Shown piece after piece: positions 39,691 through 47,830 of a stretch of 64,000 nucleotides of DNA (its first letter is position 1; every line of letters starts with the position of its first letter). The DNA comes from Chitinophagales bacterium (GTDB lineage Bacteria; Bacteroidota; Bacteroidia; Chitinophagales; Chitinophagaceae), in assembly GCA_015654595.1 (NCBI GenBank), contig JAATGQ010000109.1, positions 1-64,000 of the forward strand. The letters are read 5' to 3'. Made by a program: the position numbers and the translations under genes. A model generated the notes under the pieces. The model worked only from the letters and a program-made list of their open reading frames with translations, made no database searches and was not told the DNA's origin.

Positions 39691-42087
39691 TTAATCTTTT
39701 TGGAATCGGAGTTTTGCCGCATTATCTCCATTAAAATGATTGCTAAAGATCCGGTACCTCTCCTGCCAGTTGCCTCTGAAGGGATATCCTCTATCCGAAA
39801 AAGGCGTGTTCACCGTATCCGTACGGTAAAACCAAGCGCCTCCCAATAGCGTCTTGCCATTCTTCAGCAGGTCGGGCAGACTATAAGAACTATACATTTC
39901 AACATCCGGATAGCCATTCATAAAAAGGAAATCGCTAAAGCTGCGTGCCAGGCTGCCGGGTGCAGAAAGCGTGATCGTCTTTGTGCTTTGATCAACTGCC
40001 GTCACATAAGTGCCGGTGGGAAACATGGGCATGTCCGGTCTTTCACCCACCAAAGGAAACACACCCCGTACATTGGTGATGGTATTCGTTCCCTGCGCAA
40101 CATTCCCCGCAAAGGCCCCTTTTTCATTGACAAAGTAATCCATCCACAGAGAAAGCGACATGCCTTCGTTAAGACCAATCGCCAGATTGTCCAGATAGAC
40201 GGTGCCGTGATCCACGCGACTGACGATACCCACCGGGTAAGTGGCCCCGATGTATGGAGTATACTGATCCTGGTAGGTCAGACCGGACGTCACGATAAAG
40301 TCGCCCGCCTGTAGATAGCGCGCGTCGTCCGGTGACTTTAACGTAAACCAGGCGGTCCAGTTCGACTTGTTGACGTGCAGGGTCTGTTTACCTGACAAGC
40401 TCACTTGTCTTTCATAAGAACTGTGATACGTTAGTTTATAGGCGATAGGTGTTGTATAGGGATCCTCGAAGAGATAGGTGTTGCCGTAATAAACAGGATC
40501 GGAACTTTCTGCATTCGTGCCGATAAAAGAGATCGGCGGCGTAGTAAGTCCATGATTTACGTTACCCAGCGTTCCTCTTGAGTAATACATATGCATATTG
40601 CTAAAGGAGGGATTGGCATAAACCGCGTTGTTGTCGACGTTGGCGGCAACCGGCGGTGCGTTGGTGATGCCTCCCTCGAAGACATCGTTTGTTCCGGACA
40701 GTACGAGCCGGAATCCCGGCACGCCCGGATAGGTTCTCAGCATACAGTTCTTGAAATTGACGCCGTTGCCCAGCACATAAAAATCAGGATAGGGTATACC
40801 CCGATCCTGGGTGGAGAAATCGAACTGGCAGTCTTCGAAGGAAAGGTTGGTTCCCCCGCCGGCAAAGCCGATCCGGAAAAGCTGCTCCGCATATACATTA
40901 TGAAAGGAGCCGCCAAAAGAAGGCGCATAGATGGAGCACAGCTGCTTTACAGCTCCGGCGATATTGACGCCATCGACCATCGGTACGGCGGCGCCGTCCC
41001 CATGTCTGAATCCATAATTCGTATTATCAAAAAGCGTATGTGTAGGCCCCCAGCATTTCAGCCGGACGACATGGCATTCCTTTGACTGTGCCTGTCCCAT
41101 CGCATAACCAACCTTGTTATTGCTGATATCGCAGTCGATAACATCGATCAGCTCTCCATTCTGCTGGTTCGATGGAGTGATCATGACCCCTACGATAAAA
41201 TTCCGGATAGAGCAGTTAATGATCTGGACGGCAGTTGAACCACCCCTGGGCGCTCCCGCTGGACAATACGCGTGCAGGCCAGGATACATGTCAGAATTTT
41301 TCGGGTATACGGTCGAGTCAGAAAAAGGATCGATCACGATACCGGCATAAGGCGAGCGCGTATTTTGCCGGACCTGCGGATCCGTCCATTCGGCAAAACC
41401 AAGCGTATCGACCTGTATCGCATTGAGGGTATTGGGGAAGGTAAACTGACCTGTTATCCCCAGGCCGCTGATCTGAACGCCCTTTCCCTGTTGAATGCCG
41501 ATGGCAAACGTATTCTTGAACATCGTGATGATATTGGCGCCGGAAGAAGTGTTCTTTGCGCTGTTGGGTCCTATGAGATTAATCGTATTGTGCAGATAGG
41601 CCGACCCTTTTACCCTGGCGATCAGTAAAGGCCGGCTGATCCGGTAGGTCCCTGCCGGAAAGTAGAGACTACGGGCGGAAGTAACACCCGAAAGAATATA
41701 GTCGATCCCTTTTTGAATGGCATACCAGTCGTCTGTCCCTCCATTGCCTGTAGCGCCAAACCAGGTCACGTTCAACTGACCATCATCGACCACTCTTTTG
41801 TATCTCATGCCATCTCTTGAAACAAGCGTCATCGCGCTGTCGTCGGGGGTGTTCTTGTCGGCTGGATCGGGTGTAAAAAAACCTTGCCGGCCCTGATCCG
41901 TAAGATAATTGACAGCGGCTAAGGGCGCTGCGGCCCGCAGGGCGGACATCGTTCTGGGAGAAGCCGCGTTTATATCTGCTGTGCGCTGTGCCGGTCCGGG
42001 GTTCTCTTTAACCTGACCCGAAACCCGGCAGAGGGAGGACGATAGCAGGATACAAACCAGCAGAAGCGAATACTTCAGGGTTTTCAT
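39691..42087 (-). CDS. Secreted right-handed beta-helix protein (pectate-lyase-3-like)
   Basis: A 798-residue secreted protein with a signal peptide (KTLKYSLLLVCILLSSSLC). The segment NVTWFGATGNGGTDDWYAIQ (about 105-124), then LYFPAGTYRISRPLLI, is the entry motif of Pectate_lyase_3/tail-spike-like beta-helices, where an Asp-Asp pair begins the first coil. The middle (about 150-520) repeats short N-x-x-I/V-x-x-C/S strands (VQIINCSIRNFIVGV, LIDVIDCDISNNKVGY) typical of stacked coils. The C-terminal ~270 residues form a beta-rich domain. No T9SS tail is present. It could be a polysaccharide lyase, hydrolase or binding protein; the catalytic residues are not evident. Confidence 0.75.
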   Translation of the reverse strand: MKTLKYSLLLVCILLSSSLCRVSGQVKENPGPAQRTADINAASPRTMSALRAAAPLAAVNYLTDQGRQGFFTPDPADKNTPDDSAMTLVSRDGMRYKRVVDDGQLNVTWFGATGNGGTDDWYAIQKGIDYILSGVTSARSLYFPAGTYRISRPLLIARVKGSAYLHNTINLIGPNSAKNTSSGANIITMFKNTFAIGIQQGKGVQISGLGITGQFTFPNTLNAIQVDTLGFAEWTDPQVRQNTRSPYAGIVIDPFSDSTVYPKNSDMYPGLHAYCPAGAPRGGSTAVQIINCSIRNFIVGVMITPSNQQNGELIDVIDCDISNNKVGYAMGQAQSKECHVVRLKCWGPTHTLFDNTNYGFRHGDGAAVPMVDGVNIAGAVKQLCSIYAPSFGGSFHNVYAEQLFRIGFAGGGTNLSFEDCQFDFSTQDRGIPYPDFYVLGNGVNFKNCMLRTYPGVPGFRLVLSGTNDVFEGGITNAPPVAANVDNNAVYANPSFSNMHMYYSRGTLGNVNHGLTTPPISFIGTNAESSDPVYYGNTYLFEDPYTTPIAYKLTYHSSYERQVSLSGKQTLHVNKSNWTAWFTLKSPDDARYLQAGDFIVTSGLTYQDQYTPYIGATYPVGIVSRVDHGTVYLDNLAIGLNEGMSLSLWMDYFVNEKGAFAGNVAQGTNTITNVRGVFPLVGERPDMPMFPTGTYVTAVDQSTKTITLSAPGSLARSFSDFLFMNGYPDVEMYSSYSLPDLLKNGKTLLGGAWFYRTDTVNTPFSDRGYPFRGNWQERYRIFSNHFNGDNAAKLRFQKD

Positions 42088-42162
42088 AAGATCTGTAGAT
42101 TTTAACGGGAGAGAATGTTTTTTTTCTTTAATTTACCGGTCTAAAGTTAATACTTTATCGAT

Positions 42163-42708
42163 ATGGAACCTCCATCATGGTCTGTACGATTCAATCGCCT
42201 CCGGCAGTTGTTCTGGCTGTCTTTCCTGCTTACCGTCGTCTATCTTATCTGGGTAAGAAACTTTATCTCCCCCCTGAGTCCCGATGATATTGTCCAGTTC
42301 GAAATTTCCAAGACGGTTTCCAAGGCCCAGGCAATGATCGAAAGCTGGAAGATCAGCGGAAAATACCAACAGGCGGTCAGAAGTACAACGCTCTCATACG
42401 TGTTCATCCTGCTATATACCGTCGCCATCGCGCTTGGATGCCGTTTCGTCTCGGCATGTACCAGGAACGAGATCATGATAAAAGGCGGAATGGGCTTCTC
42501 CGTACTGATCTTCGCGGCGACCATTTGCGACGTGATCGAAAACATTACCCTCTCGCAAACCCTTAATGGGCATATGTCTTCCTGGAATGTGCTATTTGTA
42601 TACGATCTGGCAAGGGTCAAGTTTTCCATCGTGATCGTATGCCTTCTCTTTATCCTGGCCTGTTTTCTATATTGGGGTGTGGACAGGCTTACCGGAGAAC
42701 GGAAATAG
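42163..42708 (+). CDS. Four-helix membrane protein, function unknown
   Basis: A 181-residue protein with four predicted membrane spans: LFWLSFLLTVVYLIWV (about 16-31), SYVFILLYTVAIALGC (about 78-93), MGFSVLIFAATICDVI (about 109-124) and FSIVIVCLLFILACFLYW (about 154-171). A soluble loop of about 45 residues between the first two contains DDIVQFEISKTVSKAQAMIE. I recognise no family. It has no clear promoter match and precedes the exopolysaccharide locus by 332 bases. Confidence 0.65.
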   Translation: MEPPSWSVRFNRLRQLFWLSFLLTVVYLIWVRNFISPLSPDDIVQFEISKTVSKAQAMIESWKISGKYQQAVRSTTLSYVFILLYTVAIALGCRFVSACTRNEIMIKGGMGFSVLIFAATICDVIENITLSQTLNGHMSSWNVLFVYDLARVKFSIVIVCLLFILACFLYWGVDRLTGERK

Positions 42709-42743
42709 AGATGAGTGATTATGATTAAATATTTAAAAACGCT

Positions 42744-42751
42744 TATATTTG
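42744..42751 (+). promoter_or_regulatory. Bacteroidota -7 element, likely exopolysaccharide operon promoter (TATATTTG)
   Basis: A perfect TAnnTTTG match 36 bases past the preceding stop. It would give a leader of about 283 nt before the UpxY gene, long enough for leader-based control. The remainder of 42752-43040 is A/T-rich and holds no ORF; its notable features are the hairpin at 42916-42961 and a doubled GTTGTGATC at about 42885-42902. Confidence 0.5.
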
Positions 42752-42915
42752 CCGGAATGGCGTGTAAAAATTCTTTTATAGCAATTTGTACCTAAAAAGG
42801 ACAATAAATAAGAGGATTATCAGTTTTTTGATTTTCTTTTTCCGCCAGTTAGCGTAAAAAAAATTTTTTATTCCTGTGAAGAATGTTGTGATCGTTGTGA
42901 TCTGCTTACGATATT

Positions 42916-42961
42916 GATAAGGGTATAAGGAGATATTAATCATACTCCGTATACCCTTATC
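42916..42961 (+). promoter_or_regulatory. Long leader hairpin upstream of the UpxY gene
   Basis: GATAAGGGTATAAGGAG and CTCCGTATACCCTTATC are 17-base arms complementary except for one A-G mismatch, around a 12-nt A/T loop. No T-tract follows, so it is not a standard terminator. It lies 80 bases before an antiterminator of the NusG family, whose relatives often act through leader sequences. Confidence 0.6.
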
Positions 42962-43040
42962 TATTATAGGGACACTCGCGAATAAATGATTGAAATCTAA
43001 TTGGTTGCAATTCTTTTGTTGTGACTGAGGAGGCGAAGCT

Positions 43041-43547
43041 ATGTCAGGGAATCAAAAATGGTATACTGTCTATACCAAGGCCCGCTGGGAAAAGAAAGTA
43101 CACGCCTTGCTGCTTGAGAGGGGGATAGATGCCTATTGCCCTTTGAACCGGGTACGAAAGAAATGGAGCGACCGGATAAAGTGGGTAGAAGAGCCGCTTT
43201 TCAAATCTTATGTTTTTGTAAAGGTTTGCGAAGAAGAAAAGGCTGCGGTGAGAATGGTCAATGGAGTCGTCAACTTTGTATATTGGCTGGGAAAGCCGGC
43301 GGTGATAAAGGATAAGGAGATTGAGACCATCCGCAAATTCCTGGACGAGTATAGCGAAGTTGAAGCGATCCCTTTCGATCTGAAAAAGGACAGCCGGGTG
43401 ACGATACTGAAAGGTCCGCTGATGGATAAGAAGGCAAGAGTGGTAAAGGTGTTTAATAAGAAGGTACAGGTAGTTATAGAAGGCATTGGGTTCTATCTCG
43501 TGGCGGTGATCGACAGGACCAATGCAGGGATGACGACGGCAAAATAG
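43041..43547 (+). CDS. UpxY-type NusG-like transcription antiterminator
   Basis: A 168-residue NusG paralogue that should bind RNA polymerase and promote transcription of its own long operon. The NGN domain (about 1-105) begins KWYTVYTKARWEKKVHALL and includes EEPLFKSYVFVKV. A KOW-like domain (about 115-165) has VTILKGPLMDKKARVVKV. Such genes are typically first in Bacteroidota capsule loci, as here. An AGGAGG at 43028-43033 lies 7 bases before the ATG, unusual for the phylum. A long hairpin sits in the leader. Confidence 0.92.
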   Translation: MSGNQKWYTVYTKARWEKKVHALLLERGIDAYCPLNRVRKKWSDRIKWVEEPLFKSYVFVKVCEEEKAAVRMVNGVVNFVYWLGKPAVIKDKEIETIRKFLDEYSEVEAIPFDLKKDSRVTILKGPLMDKKARVVKVFNKKVQVVIEGIGFYLVAVIDRTNAGMTTAK

Positions 43548-43567
43548 TTTTATATTAACTTATATAT

Positions 43568-44431
43568 ATGCGAACGTTTTTTTCTGTTCGGGCGCTTTGG
43601 ATCGGGATCTTGTTTGTAGCAATCGCCTGTACTTGCTGTTCCTGCGCTGACACCAAAAAACTCACCTACTTACAGGGAAAGTTTGATACTGCAGAATTGA
43701 GCCGCATCGAGGTTAAAGAGCCGGTTATAAGGAAAGGTGATCTGCTGAGTATCATTATATATAGTGATAACCCGGCAGCAACCGCCTTGTATAACCAGCA
43801 GCAAACCGGTTCCGCCGGTACCGGCGGCGCCACTCAATCTTCGGGCGGCGGCAGTTCTTCCGGTTCCAGCCCTGGCTCTACGGGAAGCTCAACGGCCTCG
43901 ACCGGCGGATCACCTGGAACCGGCGGCTACCTGGTGGACGAAAGGGGGAATATCCAGTTCCAGGGCCTTGGGATCATGCACGTAGAAGGCCTGTCCCGAA
44001 GCGCGCTGAAAGATACGCTGGAGGCAAAACTGGCAGAATACCTTTCCCATCCCTATTGCAGCATCCGCTTCCTGAATTACCGGTTTACAATGTTGGGAGA
44101 AATTGCCCATCCGGGCATCTTTACCGTTCCGAGCGAGCATATCAACCTTTTGGAGGCTTTGGGTATGGGAGGAGACTTGACCTTTTTTGGGAGAAGAGAC
44201 AATATTCTGGTTATCAGAGAATACAATGGAAAAAGAGAGTTTGGCCGGCTAGACCTTACCAAACCAGACGTGATGAAATCTCCCTATTTCTACCTGTTGC
44301 CAAATGATGTGGTATATGTGGAAGCCACCAAAAAGAAGATTGCAGCCAATGACCAGACTGTCATACGCGACGTAACCGTAGCCGCTTCCGTGATTTCTAC
44401 CCTGGCGCTGTTGTACTCCATCTTTAAATAG
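43568..44431 (+). CDS. Polysaccharide export lipoprotein (Wza/BexD-like)
   Basis: A 287-residue outer-membrane-associated lipoprotein (FVAIACTCCSC; Cys near 25-27) of the Wza family. The Poly_export domain starts VIRKGDLLSIIIYSDN and continues YLVDERGNIQFQGLGIMHVEG after an insert. An SLBB-type domain follows with MLGEIAHPGIFTVPSEHINLLEAL. The insert, about residues 75-118, is almost only Gly, Ser, Thr and Ala (SSGGGSSSGSSPGSTGSS) and interrupts the Poly_export domain. A C-terminal span (VTVAASVISTLALLYSIF) is typical of Bacteroidota members. It pairs with the Wzc-like kinase 33 bases downstream. Confidence 0.92.
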   Translation: MRTFFSVRALWIGILFVAIACTCCSCADTKKLTYLQGKFDTAELSRIEVKEPVIRKGDLLSIIIYSDNPAATALYNQQQTGSAGTGGATQSSGGGSSSGSSPGSTGSSTASTGGSPGTGGYLVDERGNIQFQGLGIMHVEGLSRSALKDTLEAKLAEYLSHPYCSIRFLNYRFTMLGEIAHPGIFTVPSEHINLLEALGMGGDLTFFGRRDNILVIREYNGKREFGRLDLTKPDVMKSPYFYLLPNDVVYVEATKKKIAANDQTVIRDVTVAASVISTLALLYSIFK

Positions 44432-44464
44432 CGACCGGTAACTTATTATTAACGCCCCTTGCTT

Positions 44465-46882
44465 ATGTCTGAACAAAATAGTGAGTCCATCGTAAATCCG
44501 ATTTCAGCCTCAGAGTCTTCCTCTTCGTTGAGTCCGAGGGAGTTCATCTATAAATATCTGAAATACCTGCCCTGGATCGTGATCTTCGGGATCATAGGAT
44601 TGGCGCTGGCCTATATAAAGTTGCGCTATATCGTTCCCATCTACCGGGTTCAATCCGCCCTGCTGATCAAGAATGAACAGGACCAGATGACGTCTAAAGA
44701 TCAGCGGTTTGACGCCATGATGATGCAACAGGAAAGCGTCAACCTGAGTAACGAGTCCGCCATACTGGTGTCGCGGCCCGTGCTGGAAAGAGTGGTTAGA
44801 GACCTCAACCTGCAGATCTCCTATTATAACCAGGGTAACCTGAGGTCGACCCTGCTGTATCCCGAATACCCCGTCGAACTGGCTATTTCGCAGATTGCAG
44901 ACTCTACCCGTGGTTTTGGCTTCCTGGTGACGGTATTGAATGACAACGAGTTTATCCTTAACGAAGACACCAAAAAGTATACGTTCGGGGTTCCTTTCTC
45001 TTATTTTGGCAATACCTGCACGCTGATCCGGAACAAGGATATGAATCTGCAGTTGTACAGCAAGCCGAAATTTACGATTGCCTGGTCTCCGGTACAACAG
45101 GCTGCAGAAGGCCTCATCGGAAGTCTGAGAGTCTACCAGGCAAATGAGCAGGCCACTATTCTTACGCTGACCTTTGACGGAGAAAGTTCGGTCCTTGGAA
45201 CCGATGTACTGAATACGCTCATGAAGGTCTATGACACCCTGATCATCGAAGACAAGAGGCGTATCACGATCAATACCGAGCAGTTCATCAACGAACGGCT
45301 TGTCAACCTGAAGAGCGATCTGGGTGACATAGAGGGCAGGTTGAAGAGCAATATGGAGCAGAACCAGACCTTTGACGTGGAAGAACAGTCCAAGCGGTAT
45401 CTGGACAATATTGCAGAAGCCAATAAAATGGTCGTCGAGCAGAATGTAAAGCTCAAGATCGTTGATCTGTTGTATGATTATGTTGGAAATAAGGAAAATA
45501 CCGACAAACTGGTGCCCGCCAACCTGGGTATCGAAGAACCGGTTCTGGCGCAGCTCGTGCTGGATTACAACCGTCTTCAGATAACAAAGGACGACCAGCT
45601 GCGAACCACGACCCGGAACAACTCCATTATAAAGGGGTTGGAAAACAACATTGAAAAGGTGAGAAAGGATATCCGGGAAGCCTTGTCGAATATCAGGAAT
45701 GCCTATAAGCTTAGCCTCAGTACGCTGGAGAACGAAGAGAGCAACGCAAAAGGTCAGCTTCGCACACTTCCGGGAAAGTCGATGCAGATGTTGAATATTC
45801 AGCGTCAGCAAAAGATCCTGGAAGATCTGTACTCGTTCCTGTTGCAAAAGAAGATCGAGACTTCTATCTCCGGTGCAGGGACCATATCCAATTCCAAGGT
45901 ACTGGAACCGGCGCTGGCCAATCCCAATCCCATCAGCCCGGACAGAAAGAAGATCTATACCTTATACGTGATGATCGGGCTTCTTATTCCGACCGGTATC
46001 TTTTTCCTGATCGAAGTGCTGAAGGATAAGGTTTCCGGCCGTGCGGAAGTTGAAAAGAAGACCAATGCGCCGATCCTTGGCGAGGTCGGGCATTCCGATG
46101 AAGAGCAGTCTTCCCTTGTCGTTACCAAGAACAGCCGGAGCATCATCGCCGAACAGTTCCGTATCATCCGAACGAATCTGCAGTATATCATCGGGTCCGA
46201 AAAGAAGGCCAATATCCTGGTCACCTCTTCCTTCAGCGGTGAAGGGAAGTCCTTTATCAGCACCAATATGGGCGCGGTAATGGCGCTTTCCGGAAGAAAG
46301 ACGGTGATCATGGAGTTCGATATTCGTAAACCCAAGATCGTTTCCGGCCTGGACCTCAAACGGAAAATGGGTATTACCAACTATATCATCGGTAAGGCGA
46401 GCTTCCAGGATCTGCTGATCAAGGTAGAGGGCATGGATAACCTCTATGTAATTCCTTGCGGTCCCATCCCTCCGAACCCTGCCGAGTTATTGCTTGACCC
46501 CCGGCTGGATGAGCTGATGGCTGAAGTCCGCGCCAATTTTGAGATCGTCATCATGGATACGGCCCCTGTAGGGCTGGTGAGTGATTCGCTCAGCCTGAGA
46601 AAATACGCCACCTGTACTATGTATGTGATCCGGCAGGGCTATACTTTCCGCAAGCAGCTGATGATGATAGATGATCTTTATGTAACCAAAAAGCTCCCAT
46701 CCCTATCTCTTTTGCTCAATGACGTAACTTCGGCGGGAGGGTATTACGGCGGATATGGTTACTATGGGAAAAACTATGGCTATGGGGCGGGTTCCAGCTA
46801 TTTCGATGAGGATTCCTCAAAGGGGGGTAAGAAGAATCTGTGGAAGAGGTTGAAGCAACAATGGGAAAATTTATTTAAATAG
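44465..46882 (+). CDS. Wzc-type polysaccharide co-polymerase and tyrosine kinase
   Basis: An 805-residue inner-membrane protein. Two spans (about 36-54 and 497-515) flank a long periplasmic coiled-coil domain with Wzz and GNVR features (PNPISPDRKKIY before the second span). The cytoplasmic BY-kinase has Walker A SSFSGEGKSFISTN (about 593-606), Walker A' VIMEFDIRKPK and Walker B VIMDTAP (about 693-699). The C-terminus is a tyrosine cluster, GYYGGYGYYGKNYGYGAG, the autophosphorylation tail. It sets chain length and drives export with the Wza-like protein. I use ATG 44465; an in-frame TTG lies six bases upstream. Confidence 0.95.
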   Translation: MSEQNSESIVNPISASESSSSLSPREFIYKYLKYLPWIVIFGIIGLALAYIKLRYIVPIYRVQSALLIKNEQDQMTSKDQRFDAMMMQQESVNLSNESAILVSRPVLERVVRDLNLQISYYNQGNLRSTLLYPEYPVELAISQIADSTRGFGFLVTVLNDNEFILNEDTKKYTFGVPFSYFGNTCTLIRNKDMNLQLYSKPKFTIAWSPVQQAAEGLIGSLRVYQANEQATILTLTFDGESSVLGTDVLNTLMKVYDTLIIEDKRRITINTEQFINERLVNLKSDLGDIEGRLKSNMEQNQTFDVEEQSKRYLDNIAEANKMVVEQNVKLKIVDLLYDYVGNKENTDKLVPANLGIEEPVLAQLVLDYNRLQITKDDQLRTTTRNNSIIKGLENNIEKVRKDIREALSNIRNAYKLSLSTLENEESNAKGQLRTLPGKSMQMLNIQRQQKILEDLYSFLLQKKIETSISGAGTISNSKVLEPALANPNPISPDRKKIYTLYVMIGLLIPTGIFFLIEVLKDKVSGRAEVEKKTNAPILGEVGHSDEEQSSLVVTKNSRSIIAEQFRIIRTNLQYIIGSEKKANILVTSSFSGEGKSFISTNMGAVMALSGRKTVIMEFDIRKPKIVSGLDLKRKMGITNYIIGKASFQDLLIKVEGMDNLYVIPCGPIPPNPAELLLDPRLDELMAEVRANFEIVIMDTAPVGLVSDSLSLRKYATCTMYVIRQGYTFRKQLMMIDDLYVTKKLPSLSLLLNDVTSAGGYYGGYGYYGKNYGYGAGSSYFDEDSSKGGKKNLWKRLKQQWENLFK

Positions 46883-46933
46883 GCCATTGACAACTGAATA
46901 CTATTCTGAACATATATCCCGTTAATACAATCG

Positions 46934-47800
46934 ATGAACGCCCCTGACATAGATATAGAACAACAGCAATGGGATCTGGTGATAAAGCCCAAGACCGGCC
47001 TTTTCGAGATCAACTTCAAAGACGTATGGTCTTATCGCGACCTGCTGGTGCTGTTGGTACGCCGGGACTTCGTCGCCATGTATAAGCAAACCATTCTTGG
47101 ACCTATCTGGTTTGTACTGCAGCCAATCCTGACAACGCTGACCTATATCCTGGTTTTCACCGGGATCGCCAAGATTGGAACCGACGATGTACCGCCGCTG
47201 GTTTTTTATATGGCTGGGATCACCATGTGGAACTACTATTCCGAATGTCTGACAAGAACCTCTACCGTCTTTAAGGATAACAGTAATATCTTCGGAAAAG
47301 TTTACTTTCCGCGGTTGATCATGCCGCTGTCGATCGTCGTCAGTAACCTGGTCAAGCTGGGTATCCAGTTTGGTCTTTTTCTTGTGTTTTGGGCCTATTA
47401 TCTTATTGCCAAGGGAAATGTACATCCCAACCTCTATATGCTGCTGACTCCTTACCTGGTCATCCTGCTGGGCTTACTTGGTCTGGGCTGCGGCATGGTG
47501 ATCTCTGCACTGACGACCAAATACCGTGACCTGGCTTTGTTGCTCACCTTTGCCATTCAACTGCTGATGTATGCTACTCCGGTCATTTATCCTATGTCGG
47601 GGGTCAATCCAAAATACCGGTGGATCGTACTGGCCAATCCGATGAGTTCTATCGTGGAAACCTTCCGTTATGCATTCGTTGGAAAGGGGACTTTCAGCTG
47701 GGGGCTGTTGGCTTACAGTACTGTGTTCACCCTTGTAGTACTGATCGGAGGAACGCTGATCTTCAACAAGGTCGAGAAGAACTTCATGGATACCGTATAA
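46934..47800 (+). CDS. ABC-2 polysaccharide exporter permease (Wzm-like)
   Basis: A 288-residue membrane protein with six spans. YRDLLVLLVRRDFVAMYKQT and ILGPIWFVLQPILTTLTYIL (about 36-75) are the ABC-2 signature of O-antigen and teichoic acid exporters, and YPMSGVNPKYRWIVLANPMS (about 220-239) is the conserved late loop. It is the membrane half of an exporter whose ATPase is encoded 30 bases downstream. Confidence 0.95.
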   Translation: MNAPDIDIEQQQWDLVIKPKTGLFEINFKDVWSYRDLLVLLVRRDFVAMYKQTILGPIWFVLQPILTTLTYILVFTGIAKIGTDDVPPLVFYMAGITMWNYYSECLTRTSTVFKDNSNIFGKVYFPRLIMPLSIVVSNLVKLGIQFGLFLVFWAYYLIAKGNVHPNLYMLLTPYLVILLGLLGLGCGMVISALTTKYRDLALLLTFAIQLLMYATPVIYPMSGVNPKYRWIVLANPMSSIVETFRYAFVGKGTFSWGLLAYSTVFTLVVLIGGTLIFNKVEKNFMDTV

Positions 47801-47830
47801 TTAGATCTTAAACTGCCTGAATTAAAAGAC

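Noticed and set aside
42916-42961. Invertible promoter flanked by inverted repeats, as in Bacteroides capsule loci
   Set aside because: The arms are only 12 bases apart, too close to enclose a promoter, and no invertase gene is nearby.
44510-45847. 445-codon open frame antisense to the Wzc-like gene
   Set aside because: Lies entirely within a clear Wzz/GNVR domain and has no recognisable motif.
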